This document shows, in pieces, positions 41,463 to 50,608 of a stretch of 64,000 nucleotides of DNA. The notes beneath the pieces are model-generated. The model saw nothing but the letters and a program-made list of their open reading frames with translations. It did no database searches and was not told the origin of the DNA. A program made the translations under genes and the position numbers. Every line of letters starts with the position of its first letter. The stretch's first letter is position 1. This DNA comes from Chitinophagales bacterium (GTDB lineage Bacteria > Bacteroidota > Bacteroidia > Chitinophagales > LD1), in contig JAEUVA010000008.1 in the NCBI GenBank assembly GCA_016787045.1, positions 239,743 to 303,742 on the forward strand. Reading direction: 5' to 3'.

Positions 41463-42296
41463 TTAAGAGTTGAACAGATTATTCAGCACAGCCGGATTGG
41501 CCATTACTGTTTTGTAAAGCAATTCTAAATCCACTTTAGTTTCTTCTTGCTGCGTATTGGCATAGACCACCGCCACACCGGTAATACTTGGCTCGGTAAA
41601 CAATGCCGTATTAACTGAACTCGTATCAGTTACAATTTTGAAACAGAGTTTTTGAGCAATGTGCTCTAAATTTTCATTGAACAAGATTTTTGCTTCATCA
41701 ATAATCACAATGCTATCAATAAGATTTTCTAAATCTTTTAGCTGGTGGGTGCTAATTATCATGCACTTATCGTGATTCACCAATCCGCTCATAATTTTGC
41801 GAAACTGACTTTTGCTGATAATATCTAACCCATTAGTAGGTTCATCCATCAATAACAATGGAGTATTGCTGGCTAACCCCAAACTAATAAGTACTTTCTT
41901 TTTTTGTCCGTAGCTCATTTGTTGCAAACTGTTATCAGAGGGCACTTCAAACTCGCGCAAATAGTTTTGAAACTGACTTAAACTGAAGTGAGGATAGAAC
42001 TGTGCATGGTAATGAATCAGTTCTTCCATTTTTACATCGGGCAAATAAAACTCTTCAGGTACCATAAATACTTGCTGCAAAAATTTTGGCTCACGTAAGC
42101 CGGGTACATTACCCAAAACATTTATTTGGCCGCTGGTAGGGTACAGTAACCCGTACAAGCTTCGTAATAGCGTAGATTTACCCGAACCATTTTTGCCCAG
42201 TAAGCCGTAGATGTGGCCGCCTTGCAGTGTAAGATTGAGATTGTCAAATACATTTTTATTTCTATACCTGAATTGCAGTTGGCTGACATTAACCAT
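41463..42296 (-). CDS. ABC transporter ATP-binding protein
   Basis: A 277-residue ATPase. Walker A GLLGKNGSGKSTL (about 31-43), Q-loop QVFMVPEE, signature MSYGQKKKVLISLGLA, Walker B LLLMDEPTNGLD and the switch histidine STHQLKDL are all present, so it should be active. It is the first gene of a unit with permease, GntR regulator and a membrane-anchored protein, the layout of YtrABC-like antibiotic or lipid-response exporters. An 89-bp leader precedes it. Confidence 0.95.
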   Translation of the reverse strand: MVNVSQLQFRYRNKNVFDNLNLTLQGGHIYGLLGKNGSGKSTLLRSLYGLLYPTSGQINVLGNVPGLREPKFLQQVFMVPEEFYLPDVKMEELIHYHAQFYPHFSLSQFQNYLREFEVPSDNSLQQMSYGQKKKVLISLGLASNTPLLLMDEPTNGLDIISKSQFRKIMSGLVNHDKCMIISTHQLKDLENLIDSIVIIDEAKILFNENLEHIAQKLCFKIVTDTSSVNTALFTEPSITGVAVVYANTQQEETKVDLELLYKTVMANPAVLNNLFNS

Positions 42297-42385
42297 GTGG
42301 AATAATTGATAGATTACAGAGTTTAGATTCCGTAAATGTAACTTTCCATAAAAAGGAACACAGAAAAAACGTTTGTCGGTCTCGG

Positions 42386-43177
42386 TTATTGCGCTACCTG
42401 CATCTTTTTAATCAAAGCAGCAAAGTAGTCGGGTGTTTTGAGCAATGTACTGCCATACCAGCTAAACATTTCGCCATCTACCAGCATCACTTTTGATTGA
42501 GGGCAGAACTGCAAAAATTCATCATAATGGTTTTTTGTAAAGCGGTATGGCTCCGAGGAAAGAAAAATAAAGTCGGGTTTTAGCTCAGCCAGAGTTTTTA
42601 ACTCAATTTCGGGGTATCGTTGCTGTTGAGCAAACACATTTGTGCAACCTAAGCGCTGGAGCATATCATCAATAAAGGTGTGTGTGGCGGCTACCATATA
42701 TGGTTTTCTCCAAATGAAATAAGCGCAAGATGCACTGTGGTAACCAGTACTTACTTCGTACTCCGCAAATTTTTGTTCGATCTGTTGCACGGTATGCTCT
42801 GCTTCAGCTTCTTTGCCACACAATAGTCCAAGTTCTTGCATCATGCTACAGGCCTGCGGCAAAGTATTTACATCACTCATCCAAACCGGATACATTTTTT
42901 GCAACTCCTCTATTCCCTGTCGGTAGTTTTCTTCTTTGTTGCCAATAATCAAATCGGGTTTCAACTGATTTATTTTTTCAATGCTAAAATTCTTAGTCCC
43001 TCCTACTCTAAAAGCATCAGATTCAGGGTGAATACAGAAGTTGGTGATGCCCACCAACCTATCACTCAGGCCAACATGAAACAAAAACTCTGTTTGCGAT
43101 GGCACTAATGAAACAATGCGCTGCGGAAAGCCCTGCATTGAAATCCTATTGCCCAACTGATCAATACTCTCTACCAC
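42386..43177 (-). CDS. BtuF-like helical-backbone binding protein
   Basis: A 263-residue protein of the periplasmic-binding fold used for cobalamin and siderophore uptake. Recognisable: RIVSLVPSQTEFLFHVGLSDRLVG, LKPDLIIGNKEEN and LAELKPDFIFLSS. Unlike typical BtuF it has no signal peptide from the GTG start at 43177 (15 bp after the protease gene stop), so it is either cytoplasmic or the true start is elsewhere; no extended hydrophobic sequence exists upstream in frame. The WRKPYMVA motif is common in Bacteroidota members. No BtuCD genes are next to it. Confidence 0.75.
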   Translation of the reverse strand: MVESIDQLGNRISMQGFPQRIVSLVPSQTEFLFHVGLSDRLVGITNFCIHPESDAFRVGGTKNFSIEKINQLKPDLIIGNKEENYRQGIEELQKMYPVWMSDVNTLPQACSMMQELGLLCGKEAEAEHTVQQIEQKFAEYEVSTGYHSASCAYFIWRKPYMVAATHTFIDDMLQRLGCTNVFAQQQRYPEIELKTLAELKPDFIFLSSEPYRFTKNHYDEFLQFCPQSKVMLVDGEMFSWYGSTLLKTPDYFAALIKKMQVAQ

Positions 43178-43192
43178 ACAGTAAAAATAGTA

Positions 43193-44698
43193 CTAATACC
43201 AAAGTGTGCGCTTCAACACATTTTTATCGCCTGAAATGTAAACGCGTGCACTTTGAGGTTGACCGCTGCCAATAGGATCTTTCACTACCAAATCATACAC
43301 ACCGGCTAATCCATAAAAGCGGATACCGGCACCCAAATCGGTAAGTGAATTTACCCGCCATACATCGCTGCCATTTTGATCCACGTAGCCCACACCCATC
43401 ACTTTTACTTGTTGAGTAGTGTTGGCACTACCACCGCTACCCTCTCTTTCGCTGCGGTCGGGTCTGCGGTTTTGGTCGTACCGGTTGCCATTATTGGTAG
43501 TGTTAGTATAGGTGGGCTTAAAGCTAATCATTACCTCTCCGCTGTTGCCGGCTACTAACTTGTAATTGCCATCTTGCTCAATCATTTTGGTGGCCAGGTC
43601 ATTCATCATTTCGGGTTTTAACTCTGTAGCGGTAAACGATGCATTTTCTGTTTTGCCATCTTTTACCAAGCTGAGTGTAACGCGGGTATTGGGCTTTATT
43701 TTTTCAAACTCGCCCAACACTTCTTCCATGTTGCGCACCTCGGTATCATTTACCTTGGTAACTGCATAACCCACCTTGTTGCTTAATGATGAAGCAGGAC
43801 CGCCCGAGAAAGCCGCAGAGATAACCGGTTTTTCGTCCTGTTTTTTGATAACCGTTTTCATGGTCATGTAATCCATTTCGGCTTTGTAGTTTTGCGAAAT
43901 CTCTAAACCAAAATATGCTCTGCGAATACGGCCATTGTTATTGATAATGTCATCTGTTAATCGCTTACACACTGCCGCATCTAATGCAAAGTTGATTTGC
44001 GGCTGCCATAAGCTGCCACGTTCCTCAGGGCCAAATGCAATTTGCGAGTTCATGCCTACCACTTCACCGGCTTCGTTGATGAGCGGACCACCGCTATTTC
44101 CCCAAATAATAGTAGCGGTAGATTGTATAAAACCATATTTACCGGTTACACCATCGCGCACACGGTTCTTGGCACTCACTATACCATCACTAACAGTGTA
44201 TGGATACTCGGCCAAAGGGTTACCAATGGCAAACACCTTAGCCCCTACTTTAGGTTCTTGATTGGTATATTTTACAGCAGTTATTTCAGAGCCGGGTGGA
44301 GTAACAAATTCAAGGATGGCGTAATCGTAAAATGAATCACCACCTTTTAGTTTTACTTCATACTTGGTTTGGTTAATGCTGAAAATGTAGATGGAGCCCG
44401 CCTCGGTTTTTGCACTTTGCACCACGTGCGCATTAGTACACACATACTTTTTGCCATTCACTTCTATTACGTATCCCGAACCTTTGCTGTAAGCATCACT
44501 CATATCTAACATCCGCTGATAAGCAAGGTCATTATTTCCTCTAAAACCCAGTATCTGATTAGTACCTTCGGCCTTGAACACACCTACCGATACCACAGAA
44601 GACAACACGTTTTCTAACATGTTTTCAGTGGAAGTTTGAGCATACAAACTTACACACAAGAGAAGCGCAGCAATAAATGAAACTGATTTACTATACAT
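43193..44698 (-). CDS. Trypsin-like serine protease with PDZ-like region
   Basis: A 501-residue exported protease. ATG at 44698 starts a signal peptide (MYSKSVSFIAALLLCVSLYAQ); an ATG at 44725 adds residues ahead of it. The catalytic triad of the S1C/HtrA type is present: CTNAHVV (His), YDYAILEF (Asp) and GNSGGPL (Ser). After it, residues about 280-360 look like a PDZ domain (ISAAFSGGPASSLSNKVGYAVTKVNDTEV). A Gly/Asn/Arg-rich linker follows, then a C-terminal beta domain (VWRVNSLTDLGAGIRFYGLAGVYDL). It probably performs envelope protein quality control. Confidence 0.88.
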   Translation of the reverse strand: MYSKSVSFIAALLLCVSLYAQTSTENMLENVLSSVVSVGVFKAEGTNQILGFRGNNDLAYQRMLDMSDAYSKGSGYVIEVNGKKYVCTNAHVVQSAKTEAGSIYIFSINQTKYEVKLKGGDSFYDYAILEFVTPPGSEITAVKYTNQEPKVGAKVFAIGNPLAEYPYTVSDGIVSAKNRVRDGVTGKYGFIQSTATIIWGNSGGPLINEAGEVVGMNSQIAFGPEERGSLWQPQINFALDAAVCKRLTDDIINNNGRIRRAYFGLEISQNYKAEMDYMTMKTVIKKQDEKPVISAAFSGGPASSLSNKVGYAVTKVNDTEVRNMEEVLGEFEKIKPNTRVTLSLVKDGKTENASFTATELKPEMMNDLATKMIEQDGNYKLVAGNSGEVMISFKPTYTNTTNNGNRYDQNRRPDRSEREGSGGSANTTQQVKVMGVGYVDQNGSDVWRVNSLTDLGAGIRFYGLAGVYDLVVKDPIGSGQPQSARVYISGDKNVLKRTLWY

Positions 44699-44714
44699 GA
44701 TTTTTGGTTTTGGG

Positions 44715-44722
44715 CGAAGATA
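44715..44722 (-). promoter_or_regulatory. Candidate -7 box for the protease gene
   Basis: On the minus strand TATCTTCGCCC lies 17 bp upstream of the protease ATG, with a TTTT at the -33 spacing instead of TTTG. It fits the TAnnTTCG form seen before several genes of this window. Confidence 0.4.
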
Positions 44723-44810
44723 CACTTTGCAGGAATGAGTAAAAATGGTTTAACAACATCAGGGGTAAAGAATTGTTAATCGCAGCACTAATACATCTGT
44801 GTCCGATTTT

Positions 44811-44818
44811 TACTTTCG
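44811..44818 (+). promoter_or_regulatory. Candidate -7 box for the yqeY operon
   Basis: TACTTTCGCACC lies 18 bp upstream of the ATG at 44836. It supports that start over the longer frame beginning at 44773. No clear TTTG is found at the -33 position. Confidence 0.42.
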
Positions 44819-44835
44819 CACCAAAGTTATATAAC

Positions 44836-45285
44836 ATGAGTTTGGAAGAAAAAATAAACAACGACCTCAAAACTGCTATGCTGGCCAAGCAAGAAGCCAC
44901 CGTGCGTGGTTTACGTGCCATAAAAAGCGCCATCATTTTAGCTAAAACCGAAAAAGGTGCAGGTGGCACAATTAGCAATGAAAAAGAAATGCAGTTGTTA
45001 CAAAAAATGTTGAAACAACGCAAAGACTCTATCAGCGAGTTTGAAAAAGCCAACCGCTCCGACTTAGTACAAAAAGAAAAGGAAGAAATGGAGGTAATTG
45101 AAAAATATTTACCTGCTATGATGAGCGAAGAAGATATTCGCGAAGCGGTAAAGAAGATAATTGCAGAAACCGGTGCTACCTCCCAAAAAGAAATGGGCAA
45201 GGTAATGGGCGCTGCCTCTAAACAATTTGCCGGCAAGGCCGATAATGGATTAGTAAGCCAGATTGTGAAAAGTTTACTCAGCTAA
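44836..45285 (+). CDS. GatB/YqeY domain protein
   Basis: A 149-residue cytoplasmic protein of the GatB/YqeY family: SLEEKINNDLKTAMLAKQEATVRGLRAIKSAI at the N-terminus, KRKDSISEFEKANR-like KQRKDSISEFEKANR, KYLPAMMSEEDI and TSQKEMGKVMGAA. The domain is the tRNA-binding tail of the GatB amidotransferase subunit; the free-standing form may assist tRNA-dependent amidation or related tRNA handling (role not proven). It begins an operon with cvpA and pabA-like genes (gap 5 bp). The protein is complete. Confidence 0.93.
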   Translation: MSLEEKINNDLKTAMLAKQEATVRGLRAIKSAIILAKTEKGAGGTISNEKEMQLLQKMLKQRKDSISEFEKANRSDLVQKEKEEMEVIEKYLPAMMSEEDIREAVKKIIAETGATSQKEMGKVMGAASKQFAGKADNGLVSQIVKSLLS

Positions 45286-45290
45286 CGGTT

Positions 45291-45821
45291 ATGATATTTG
45301 ACATTCTTGCTTTGCTATTTATAGGGCTTGGTTTTTATCAGGGCTACAAAAACGGCATCATCTATTCGCTTTTCTCTATGGCGGGTTGGTTTTTGGGTTT
45401 GTTTGGTGCGCTCAAGTTCTCGTACCTGATGGTCAATTTTTTGCAAGATGTGGCTGGGCTAAGCCCAAAGGCATTAGCCATAGTTTCATTTATACTAGTG
45501 TTGGCCTTAGTAGTTGGGCTAATGAAATTAGTGGCGTGGGGCTTAGAGCAAATACTCAAATCTATGTCGCTCAATTTATTCAATCAGATTTTTGGTGGTA
45601 TTCTTCACTCGCTTATAGGGCTGTACGTACTTTGTGTGTTGGTGTGGTTTGTCAATAAAATAGATGTGTTTCCGGCATCACAAAAAAGCAACTCACACTC
45701 TTACGCTTATATAGACGACCTTGCACCAAAAGTGATGGAAGTAAGCGGTAAGGTGGTGCCCATGTTTCGCGATACGTTTGAGCAGTTTGAAAAACTCTTT
45801 CGCTCCTCTCCTGCCGGCTAA
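45291..45821 (+). CDS. CvpA-family membrane protein
   Basis: A 176-residue membrane protein with four spans; the pattern FDILALLFIGLGFYQGYKNGIIYSLFSMAGWFLGLFGALKFS is the CvpA family start. CvpA homologues affect colicin V production and bile resistance; their molecular function is unknown. The C-terminal 45 residues are soluble. It sits between yqeY and the pabA/trpG gene, overlapping the latter by one base (TAATG). Confidence 0.9.
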   Translation: MIFDILALLFIGLGFYQGYKNGIIYSLFSMAGWFLGLFGALKFSYLMVNFLQDVAGLSPKALAIVSFILVLALVVGLMKLVAWGLEQILKSMSLNLFNQIFGGILHSLIGLYVLCVLVWFVNKIDVFPASQKSNSHSYAYIDDLAPKVMEVSGKVVPMFRDTFEQFEKLFRSSPAG

Positions 45822-46393
45822 TGGTTTTACTGTTAGATAACTACGACTCGTTTACCTACAACCTCTATCACTACATATTGCAGGCCGGTGAAGAATGTGT
45901 GGTGGTGCGCAACGATGAAAAAAGCATAGCAGAAATCAGAACACTTAATTTCGATTCTATCATCATATCGCCCGGCCCCAAAACACCCGCAGAGGCCGGA
46001 GTGACCAATGCACTCATAGAAGAGTTTTATACCACTAAACCCATACTTGGTGTTTGTTTGGGGCACCAGGCCATCGGTCAGTTTTTTGGAGCCGCGTTAG
46101 TGAAAGCCGCCACACCTATGCACGGCAAAACCTCCGAATTGTACCACCAATCACATTTCCTTTTTCGGAATATCCCCTCTCCTACTATGGTTATGCGGTA
46201 TCACTCGCTGGTGTTGAAAAATGTAGAAGGCACAGCCCTTCATGTAATTGGCACTACTGCGCAAAACGAAGTAATGGCCATAGCTCATCCAACATTGCCT
46301 ATTGCCGGTGTTCAGTTTCACCCCGAATCAGTATTAACAGTATCTGGCTTGCAAATGGTTAGCAACTGGTTTGACCAGTTTCGGCATCACTGA
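45821..46393 (+). CDS. Aminodeoxychorismate/anthranilate synthase glutaminase subunit
   Basis: A 190-residue class I glutamine amidotransferase that supplies ammonia for chorismate amination to ADC (folate) or anthranilate (tryptophan). The triad is visible: LGVCLGHQAI (C79) and GVQFHPESV (H167, E169). LLLDNYDSFTYNLYHYI and ISPGPKTPAEAG are the usual PabA/TrpG signatures. Whether it is PabA or TrpG cannot be told: no trpE or pabB gene is adjacent, but its place with yqeY and cvpA rather than trp genes leans to PabA or a shared subunit. A weak hairpin follows the stop. Confidence 0.9.
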   Translation: MVLLLDNYDSFTYNLYHYILQAGEECVVVRNDEKSIAEIRTLNFDSIIISPGPKTPAEAGVTNALIEEFYTTKPILGVCLGHQAIGQFFGAALVKAATPMHGKTSELYHQSHFLFRNIPSPTMVMRYHSLVLKNVEGTALHVIGTTAQNEVMAIAHPTLPIAGVQFHPESVLTVSGLQMVSNWFDQFRHH

Positions 46394-46416
46394 TTTCGGT
46401 TAGCCGAAATTATTTT
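46393..46416 (+). terminator. Weak hairpin terminator after pabA/trpG
   Basis: ATTTCGG-TTAG-CCGAAAT (7-bp stem) begins within the stop codon and is followed by TATTTTT. It plausibly ends the yqeY-cvpA-pabA transcript. Confidence 0.55.
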
Positions 46417-46546
46417 TGCGAAAGGTCTTGTTATTTCTAAACCTCGCCATTATATTGCGATACAATTCTACGGCTTCCCCATTATTTCTTAGCCCTAGCG
46501 ATTAGTGAACTAAAACAACTATTAGCGAAACAAAATTACCCCTAAC

Positions 46547-47413
46547 ATGCGTCAGTTGAAGATTACGAAGAGCATCACGAATCGTGAGAGCGCTTCATTA
46601 GAACGTTATCTGCAAGAAATAGGTCGCGAGGATTTAATAACAGCCGAAGACGAGGTTTACCTTGCCCGCAGAATCAAAGCCGGTGATACCGATGCTTTAG
46701 ATAAACTAACCAAAGCCAATTTGCGCTTTGTGGTAAGTGTGGCCAAGCAATACCAAAATCAAGGGTTGAGTTTATCTGACTTGATTAACGAAGGTAATTT
46801 GGGATTGATGAAAGCTGCCGAGCGCTTTGATGAAACCCGTGGATTCAAATTTATTTCGTATGCCGTGTGGTGGATTCGCCAAAGCATATTGCAAGCATTA
46901 GCCGAGCAATCGCGCATTGTGCGTTTACCGCTCAACAAAGTGGGTTCGCTCAACAAAATCAACAAGGCCTTTCATGAACTGTATCAAGAGTTTGAGCGCG
47001 AACCAACACCCGAGGAATTGGCCAACATCTTAAACGTAGATTTAGCCGAAGTACAAACAACTTTAGATGTAGCCGGACGGCACATATCTATGGATGCCCC
47101 CTTTGCCGGTGGCGATGACCTTTCGCTTTTAGATGTACTGGAAAATAAAGATGCAGAGAGTGCAGATAAAGGAGTGGCATACTTAGAGTCGCTACGCAAA
47201 GAAATAGACCGCTCACTCAATATTTTGACCGATAAACAACAAGATATTTTAAAAATGTACTTCGGCTTGGGTTACGACCACCCCTTGAGTTTAGAGGACA
47301 TTGGCCAACGGTACGACCTTACCCGCGAGCGTGTACGCCAAATTAAAGACAAAGCCCTATTCCGGCTCAAAAGCACCAGTCGCTGCAAGTCACTTAAAGA
47401 TTTTTTAGGTTAA
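46547..47413 (+). CDS. rpoD: RNA polymerase primary sigma factor RpoD
   Basis: A 288-residue sigma-70, the characteristic short primary sigma of Bacteroidota that lacks region 1.1. The N-terminus [25 protein letters not shown] is near-invariant in the phylum. Region 2 ([37 protein letters not shown] ... [13 protein letters not shown], -7 recognition), region 3 and region 4 with the helix-turn-helix [17 protein letters not shown] (-33 recognition) are all present. It reads the TTTG/TAnnTTTG promoters rather than the classical -35/-10. It has its own leader (46394-46546) and a strong terminator. Confidence 0.97.
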   Translation: MRQLKITKSITNRESASLERYLQEIGREDLITAEDEVYLARRIKAGDTDALDKLTKANLRFVVSVAKQYQNQGLSLSDLINEGNLGLMKAAERFDETRGFKFISYAVWWIRQSILQALAEQSRIVRLPLNKVGSLNKINKAFHELYQEFEREPTPEELANILNVDLAEVQTTLDVAGRHISMDAPFAGGDDLSLLDVLENKDAESADKGVAYLESLRKEIDRSLNILTDKQQDILKMYFGLGYDHPLSLEDIGQRYDLTRERVRQIKDKALFRLKSTSRCKSLKDFLG

Positions 47414-47440
47414 GTTTTTTCATGCACTAACAAAAGAGAG

Positions 47441-47471
47441 AAGCAACCTCGCAAGGGGTTGCTTTTTTTTT
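47441..47471 (+). terminator. Rho-independent terminator after rpoD
   Basis: AAGCAACC (47441-47448) pairs with GGTTGCTT (47457-47464) around an 8-base loop and is followed by a run of about nine T, 28 bp after the stop. Confidence 0.92.
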
Positions 47472-47500
47472 ACATCCGTTTACTTCTTTTCTTCGCCCAC

Positions 47501-48319
47501 ATGCAATACAAGCAATACAACTTTTTTACTGCCGATGAACTGGAGCGCAATTGGCTCATTAGTATTTTGAGTGATTATCATTTTGAGGGATTTGAAGAAA
47601 CTACCGATACACTCAAAGCATTTGTGCCGGAGCAAAAAGTGAGGCCGCTATTGATTAAAGAAATACTGCACGACAATGAACTGGGGCACATTACCTACAG
47701 CGAGGAAACTATAGAAGAAAAAAACTGGAACGAAGAATGGGAGCGCAATTTTGAACCGGTAACTATTGCCAAGCGAGTGGGTATTCGCGCGCCATTTCAT
47801 GATGCATTAAACACTGAGATTGAACTAGTGATAGAACCTAAAATGAGTTTTGGCACCGGCCACCATGCCACTACTGCGGGCATGACTGAACTTATGCTGG
47901 ATATAGATTTTACCAACAAACAAGTGCTGGACTTTGGCAGCGGAACAGGTGTGCTGGCCATACTGGCCGAAAAACTGGGAGCCAGCGAAGTGTTGGCTAT
48001 TGATAACGAAGAATGGTCCTACCGCAATTGCTTAGAAAATATTTTTACCAATAACTGTACACACATCATCGCCCAACTGGCCAATAGCCCGGCACATATA
48101 CATAAACAATATGATATAGTATTGGCCAATATCAACAGGCATATCATTTTACAGTTTTTACCCGACTGGAAGAAAATGCTCAAACCGGGTGGCAAACTAT
48201 TGCTGAGTGGAATACTGCTTAGCGATGAACAAGACATTTTAAATACCGCAAGAGTACAACAACTACGCCCCGAAAAAATAATCCGCAACAATGGTTGGCT
48301 GGCCATGCAATTGCACTGA
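47501..48319 (+). CDS. prmA: Ribosomal protein L11 methyltransferase-like
   Basis: A 272-residue SAM methyltransferase (ATG 47501; an upstream start at 47459 lies in the rpoD terminator). The PrmA pattern is visible: N-terminal ferredoxin-like domain, then EEWERNFEPVTIAKRVGIRAPFH, IEPKMSFGTGHHATTAGMTELM, QVLDFGSGTGVLAILAEKLGA (SAM motif I) and VLANINRHIILQFLPDW. It trimethylates L11 on the large ribosomal subunit. FGTGHHATT and NIN motifs are diagnostic. It sits just downstream of rpoD but is probably read from its own promoter because a terminator intervenes. Confidence 0.93.
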   Translation: MQYKQYNFFTADELERNWLISILSDYHFEGFEETTDTLKAFVPEQKVRPLLIKEILHDNELGHITYSEETIEEKNWNEEWERNFEPVTIAKRVGIRAPFHDALNTEIELVIEPKMSFGTGHHATTAGMTELMLDIDFTNKQVLDFGSGTGVLAILAEKLGASEVLAIDNEEWSYRNCLENIFTNNCTHIIAQLANSPAHIHKQYDIVLANINRHIILQFLPDWKKMLKPGGKLLLSGILLSDEQDILNTARVQQLRPEKIIRNNGWLAMQLH

Positions 48320-48391
48320 ACCAAAGTTGCCACCAAAACGTCTTATTAGTCAGAAACAAACTATACTTTCACCGCCTATACAATCTGTTTT

Positions 48392-50608
48392 ATGAGAATT
48401 TATCTTCCCCTTTTGTTTTTGCTTTGTTGTATAGCCGCTATTGCTCAACCCAAGTACCGAGTACTGAACGTACCCGTAACCAAAAGCGGAATAAAAATGT
48501 GGGAACCCTGGCACGGTGGTATGAATGCTCCACAGTTTTCGCCCATTAATCTCAATGATGATACGTTGATGGATTTGTTTGTGTTTGACCGCGTAAGTGA
48601 TAAAGTATATACCTACATTAACAAAGGAGGCAGCAGCGATACGGCTTACAAGTACGCACCCGAATACGAAATTTTATTCCCAAAAGAACTGAACAACTGG
48701 GCGCTCATCCGCGATTACAATTACGATGGAGTGCCCGATATTTTTTGCCACGGCCCCTTGGGTATTATGGCGTATAAAGGAAAAAAAGATGCCGGCTACT
48801 TGCAGTTTGATGTAGTGAGCGAAGTGGTATCTTATACGGACAATATTTACACTATTAATGTATGGACAAACATAGATGACATACCGGTTTTTACTGATGT
48901 GAACCGCGATGGGGATATTGATATCCTCACGTTTGGTTTGTTTGGTGCGGCTGTAGAGTACTACGAAAACCAAACTCAAGAAAACATAGGAAATCCTTCT
49001 TATGTATATGATTCACTAAAGTACCTGCTAATTACCCCCTGCTGGGGTGGATTTACCGAAGCGCAAATGAGCAACACCATTAACTTAAACGATAGTAGTT
49101 GCAACGGCTTAAAACCCGAAGCCGGTGCAAGTGGCAGCCGCCACATGGGCTCTACCCTTTTTGATTTTGATTTTGACAACGATCACGATGTGGACTTGCT
49201 GATTGGCGACATATCTTACCCCACATTAACTTTTGTACAAAACTGTGCCGATAGCAGTTGGGCACATGCGTGCTATTACGACAACCAGTTTCCGGTATGC
49301 GATACCTCGGTGTATTTGCTGGTTTTTCCGGCTGCTTATGGAGTAGATGCCAATAACGATGGGATGCAAGACCTCCTGATTGCCCCTAATGCCCGCAATG
49401 GGTCAGAAGATGTAAACAACGTGCACTACTATAAAAACAGTGGCAACACCAGTTGCCAGTTTACTTACCAAAGCGATACATTTTTGGTACAGCACATTTT
49501 GGATTATGGCACCGGCTCCAAACCCGTAATTTTTGATTTTGATTACAATGGCTTGCCCGATATAGTGGTGAGCAACTATGGCTACTTTCGCCCGGCACAA
49601 ACCTACCAGTCTAAGTTGGGTTTACTGCGCAACGTGGGCACCGCCACCCAACCGGCATTTGAGCAAGTGAGTACCGATTACTTTGGCATCAGCAGTTACA
49701 ACTTGGTAAATGCACATCCGGCATTTGGCGATTTAGATGGCGATGGCAAACAAGATATGCTGATGGGTGAATTGAATGGCTATTTCCATTTTTTCAAAAA
49801 TACCGGAGGCGTAATGGCCAACTTTTCTGTAATGACCACTCCATTATACTTCAATATTGATGTAGGGCAATACAGCACCCCGTTTTTGTTTGATATAAAT
49901 GGCGATTCGCTGCTAGACATTGTAAGCGGTAAACGAGATGGCAGTTTAGATTACTACCGTAATATGGGGACAACTACCAGCCCTTTGTTTCATAAAGATT
50001 CTGTGACCAAAAATTTTGGCGGCATCAACATCAACCAGCCGGGGTATCAGTACGGCAACAGTGTGCCGTTTTTGCAAAAAAATACGAATAACGAAATTGA
50101 GCTATACGTAGGTGCACAGTCGGGCATGGTGTTTAAGTATGTGGTGAATGCCGATAGCGTAAACAAGGGTCCTTTTACCTTAGTCAGCAGCAACTATTTG
50201 GGCTACGATGCAGGCACCAATGCCAGCATGACTATTGCCGACTTTAATGCCGATGGCAAATTTGAATACCTCTGTGGCAACGAACTTGGTGGGGTAATAA
50301 TGTACTCTGATACACTGATAGATACCACTATAGTAATCAACGTTACTCAACTATCGCCCTCCGGCACCACATTGCTTGCCTTTCCGAACCCGGGTAGTGA
50401 TAAAATTTGGCTAAAGCTGAGCGATGCACCGCTACAAACCGGCTTTATAGAAGTGATAAACCTGCATGGGCAGCACATAGCTGTAGAGGTTTCGTATCAC
50501 AATGGCATGGCAGAGCTAAACACCGCTTTGCTGAGCGCAGGCGTGTATCTGGTGCGCTATACAGCTAACCAAAAAACATTTAGTACACGAATAGCCATTG
50601 CCCGCTAA
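48392..50608 (+). CDS. Secreted FG-GAP/VCBS-repeat protein with T9SS sorting domain
   Basis: A 738-residue exported protein. Signal peptide 1-19 (ending IAQPK). Repeated calcium-binding-like motifs of the FG-GAP/VCBS type recur: LNDDTLMDLFVFD, YNYDGVPDIF, VNRDGDIDILTFG, DFDNDHDVDLLIGD, NNDGMQDLLIAP, DFDYNGLPDIVVS, DLDGDGKQDMLMGE, INGDSLLDIVSG, DFNADGKFEYLCG, consistent with a beta-propeller. The C-terminal 75 residues (AFPNPGSDKIWLKL ... VINLHGQHIAVEV ... LLSAGVYLVRY) are a T9SS sorting domain. Surface adhesion or polymer binding is likely. It overlaps the RsmB-like gene by one base. Confidence 0.92.
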   Translation: MRIYLPLLFLLCCIAAIAQPKYRVLNVPVTKSGIKMWEPWHGGMNAPQFSPINLNDDTLMDLFVFDRVSDKVYTYINKGGSSDTAYKYAPEYEILFPKELNNWALIRDYNYDGVPDIFCHGPLGIMAYKGKKDAGYLQFDVVSEVVSYTDNIYTINVWTNIDDIPVFTDVNRDGDIDILTFGLFGAAVEYYENQTQENIGNPSYVYDSLKYLLITPCWGGFTEAQMSNTINLNDSSCNGLKPEAGASGSRHMGSTLFDFDFDNDHDVDLLIGDISYPTLTFVQNCADSSWAHACYYDNQFPVCDTSVYLLVFPAAYGVDANNDGMQDLLIAPNARNGSEDVNNVHYYKNSGNTSCQFTYQSDTFLVQHILDYGTGSKPVIFDFDYNGLPDIVVSNYGYFRPAQTYQSKLGLLRNVGTATQPAFEQVSTDYFGISSYNLVNAHPAFGDLDGDGKQDMLMGELNGYFHFFKNTGGVMANFSVMTTPLYFNIDVGQYSTPFLFDINGDSLLDIVSGKRDGSLDYYRNMGTTTSPLFHKDSVTKNFGGININQPGYQYGNSVPFLQKNTNNEIELYVGAQSGMVFKYVVNADSVNKGPFTLVSSNYLGYDAGTNASMTIADFNADGKFEYLCGNELGGVIMYSDTLIDTTIVINVTQLSPSGTTLLAFPNPGSDKIWLKLSDAPLQTGFIEVINLHGQHIAVEVSYHNGMAELNTALLSAGVYLVRYTANQKTFSTRIAIAR

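Noticed and set aside
44691..45236. A 181-residue minus-strand frame over yqeY
   Set aside because: Antisense to a clear GatB/YqeY gene and Ser/Phe-rich, as expected for a shadow frame.
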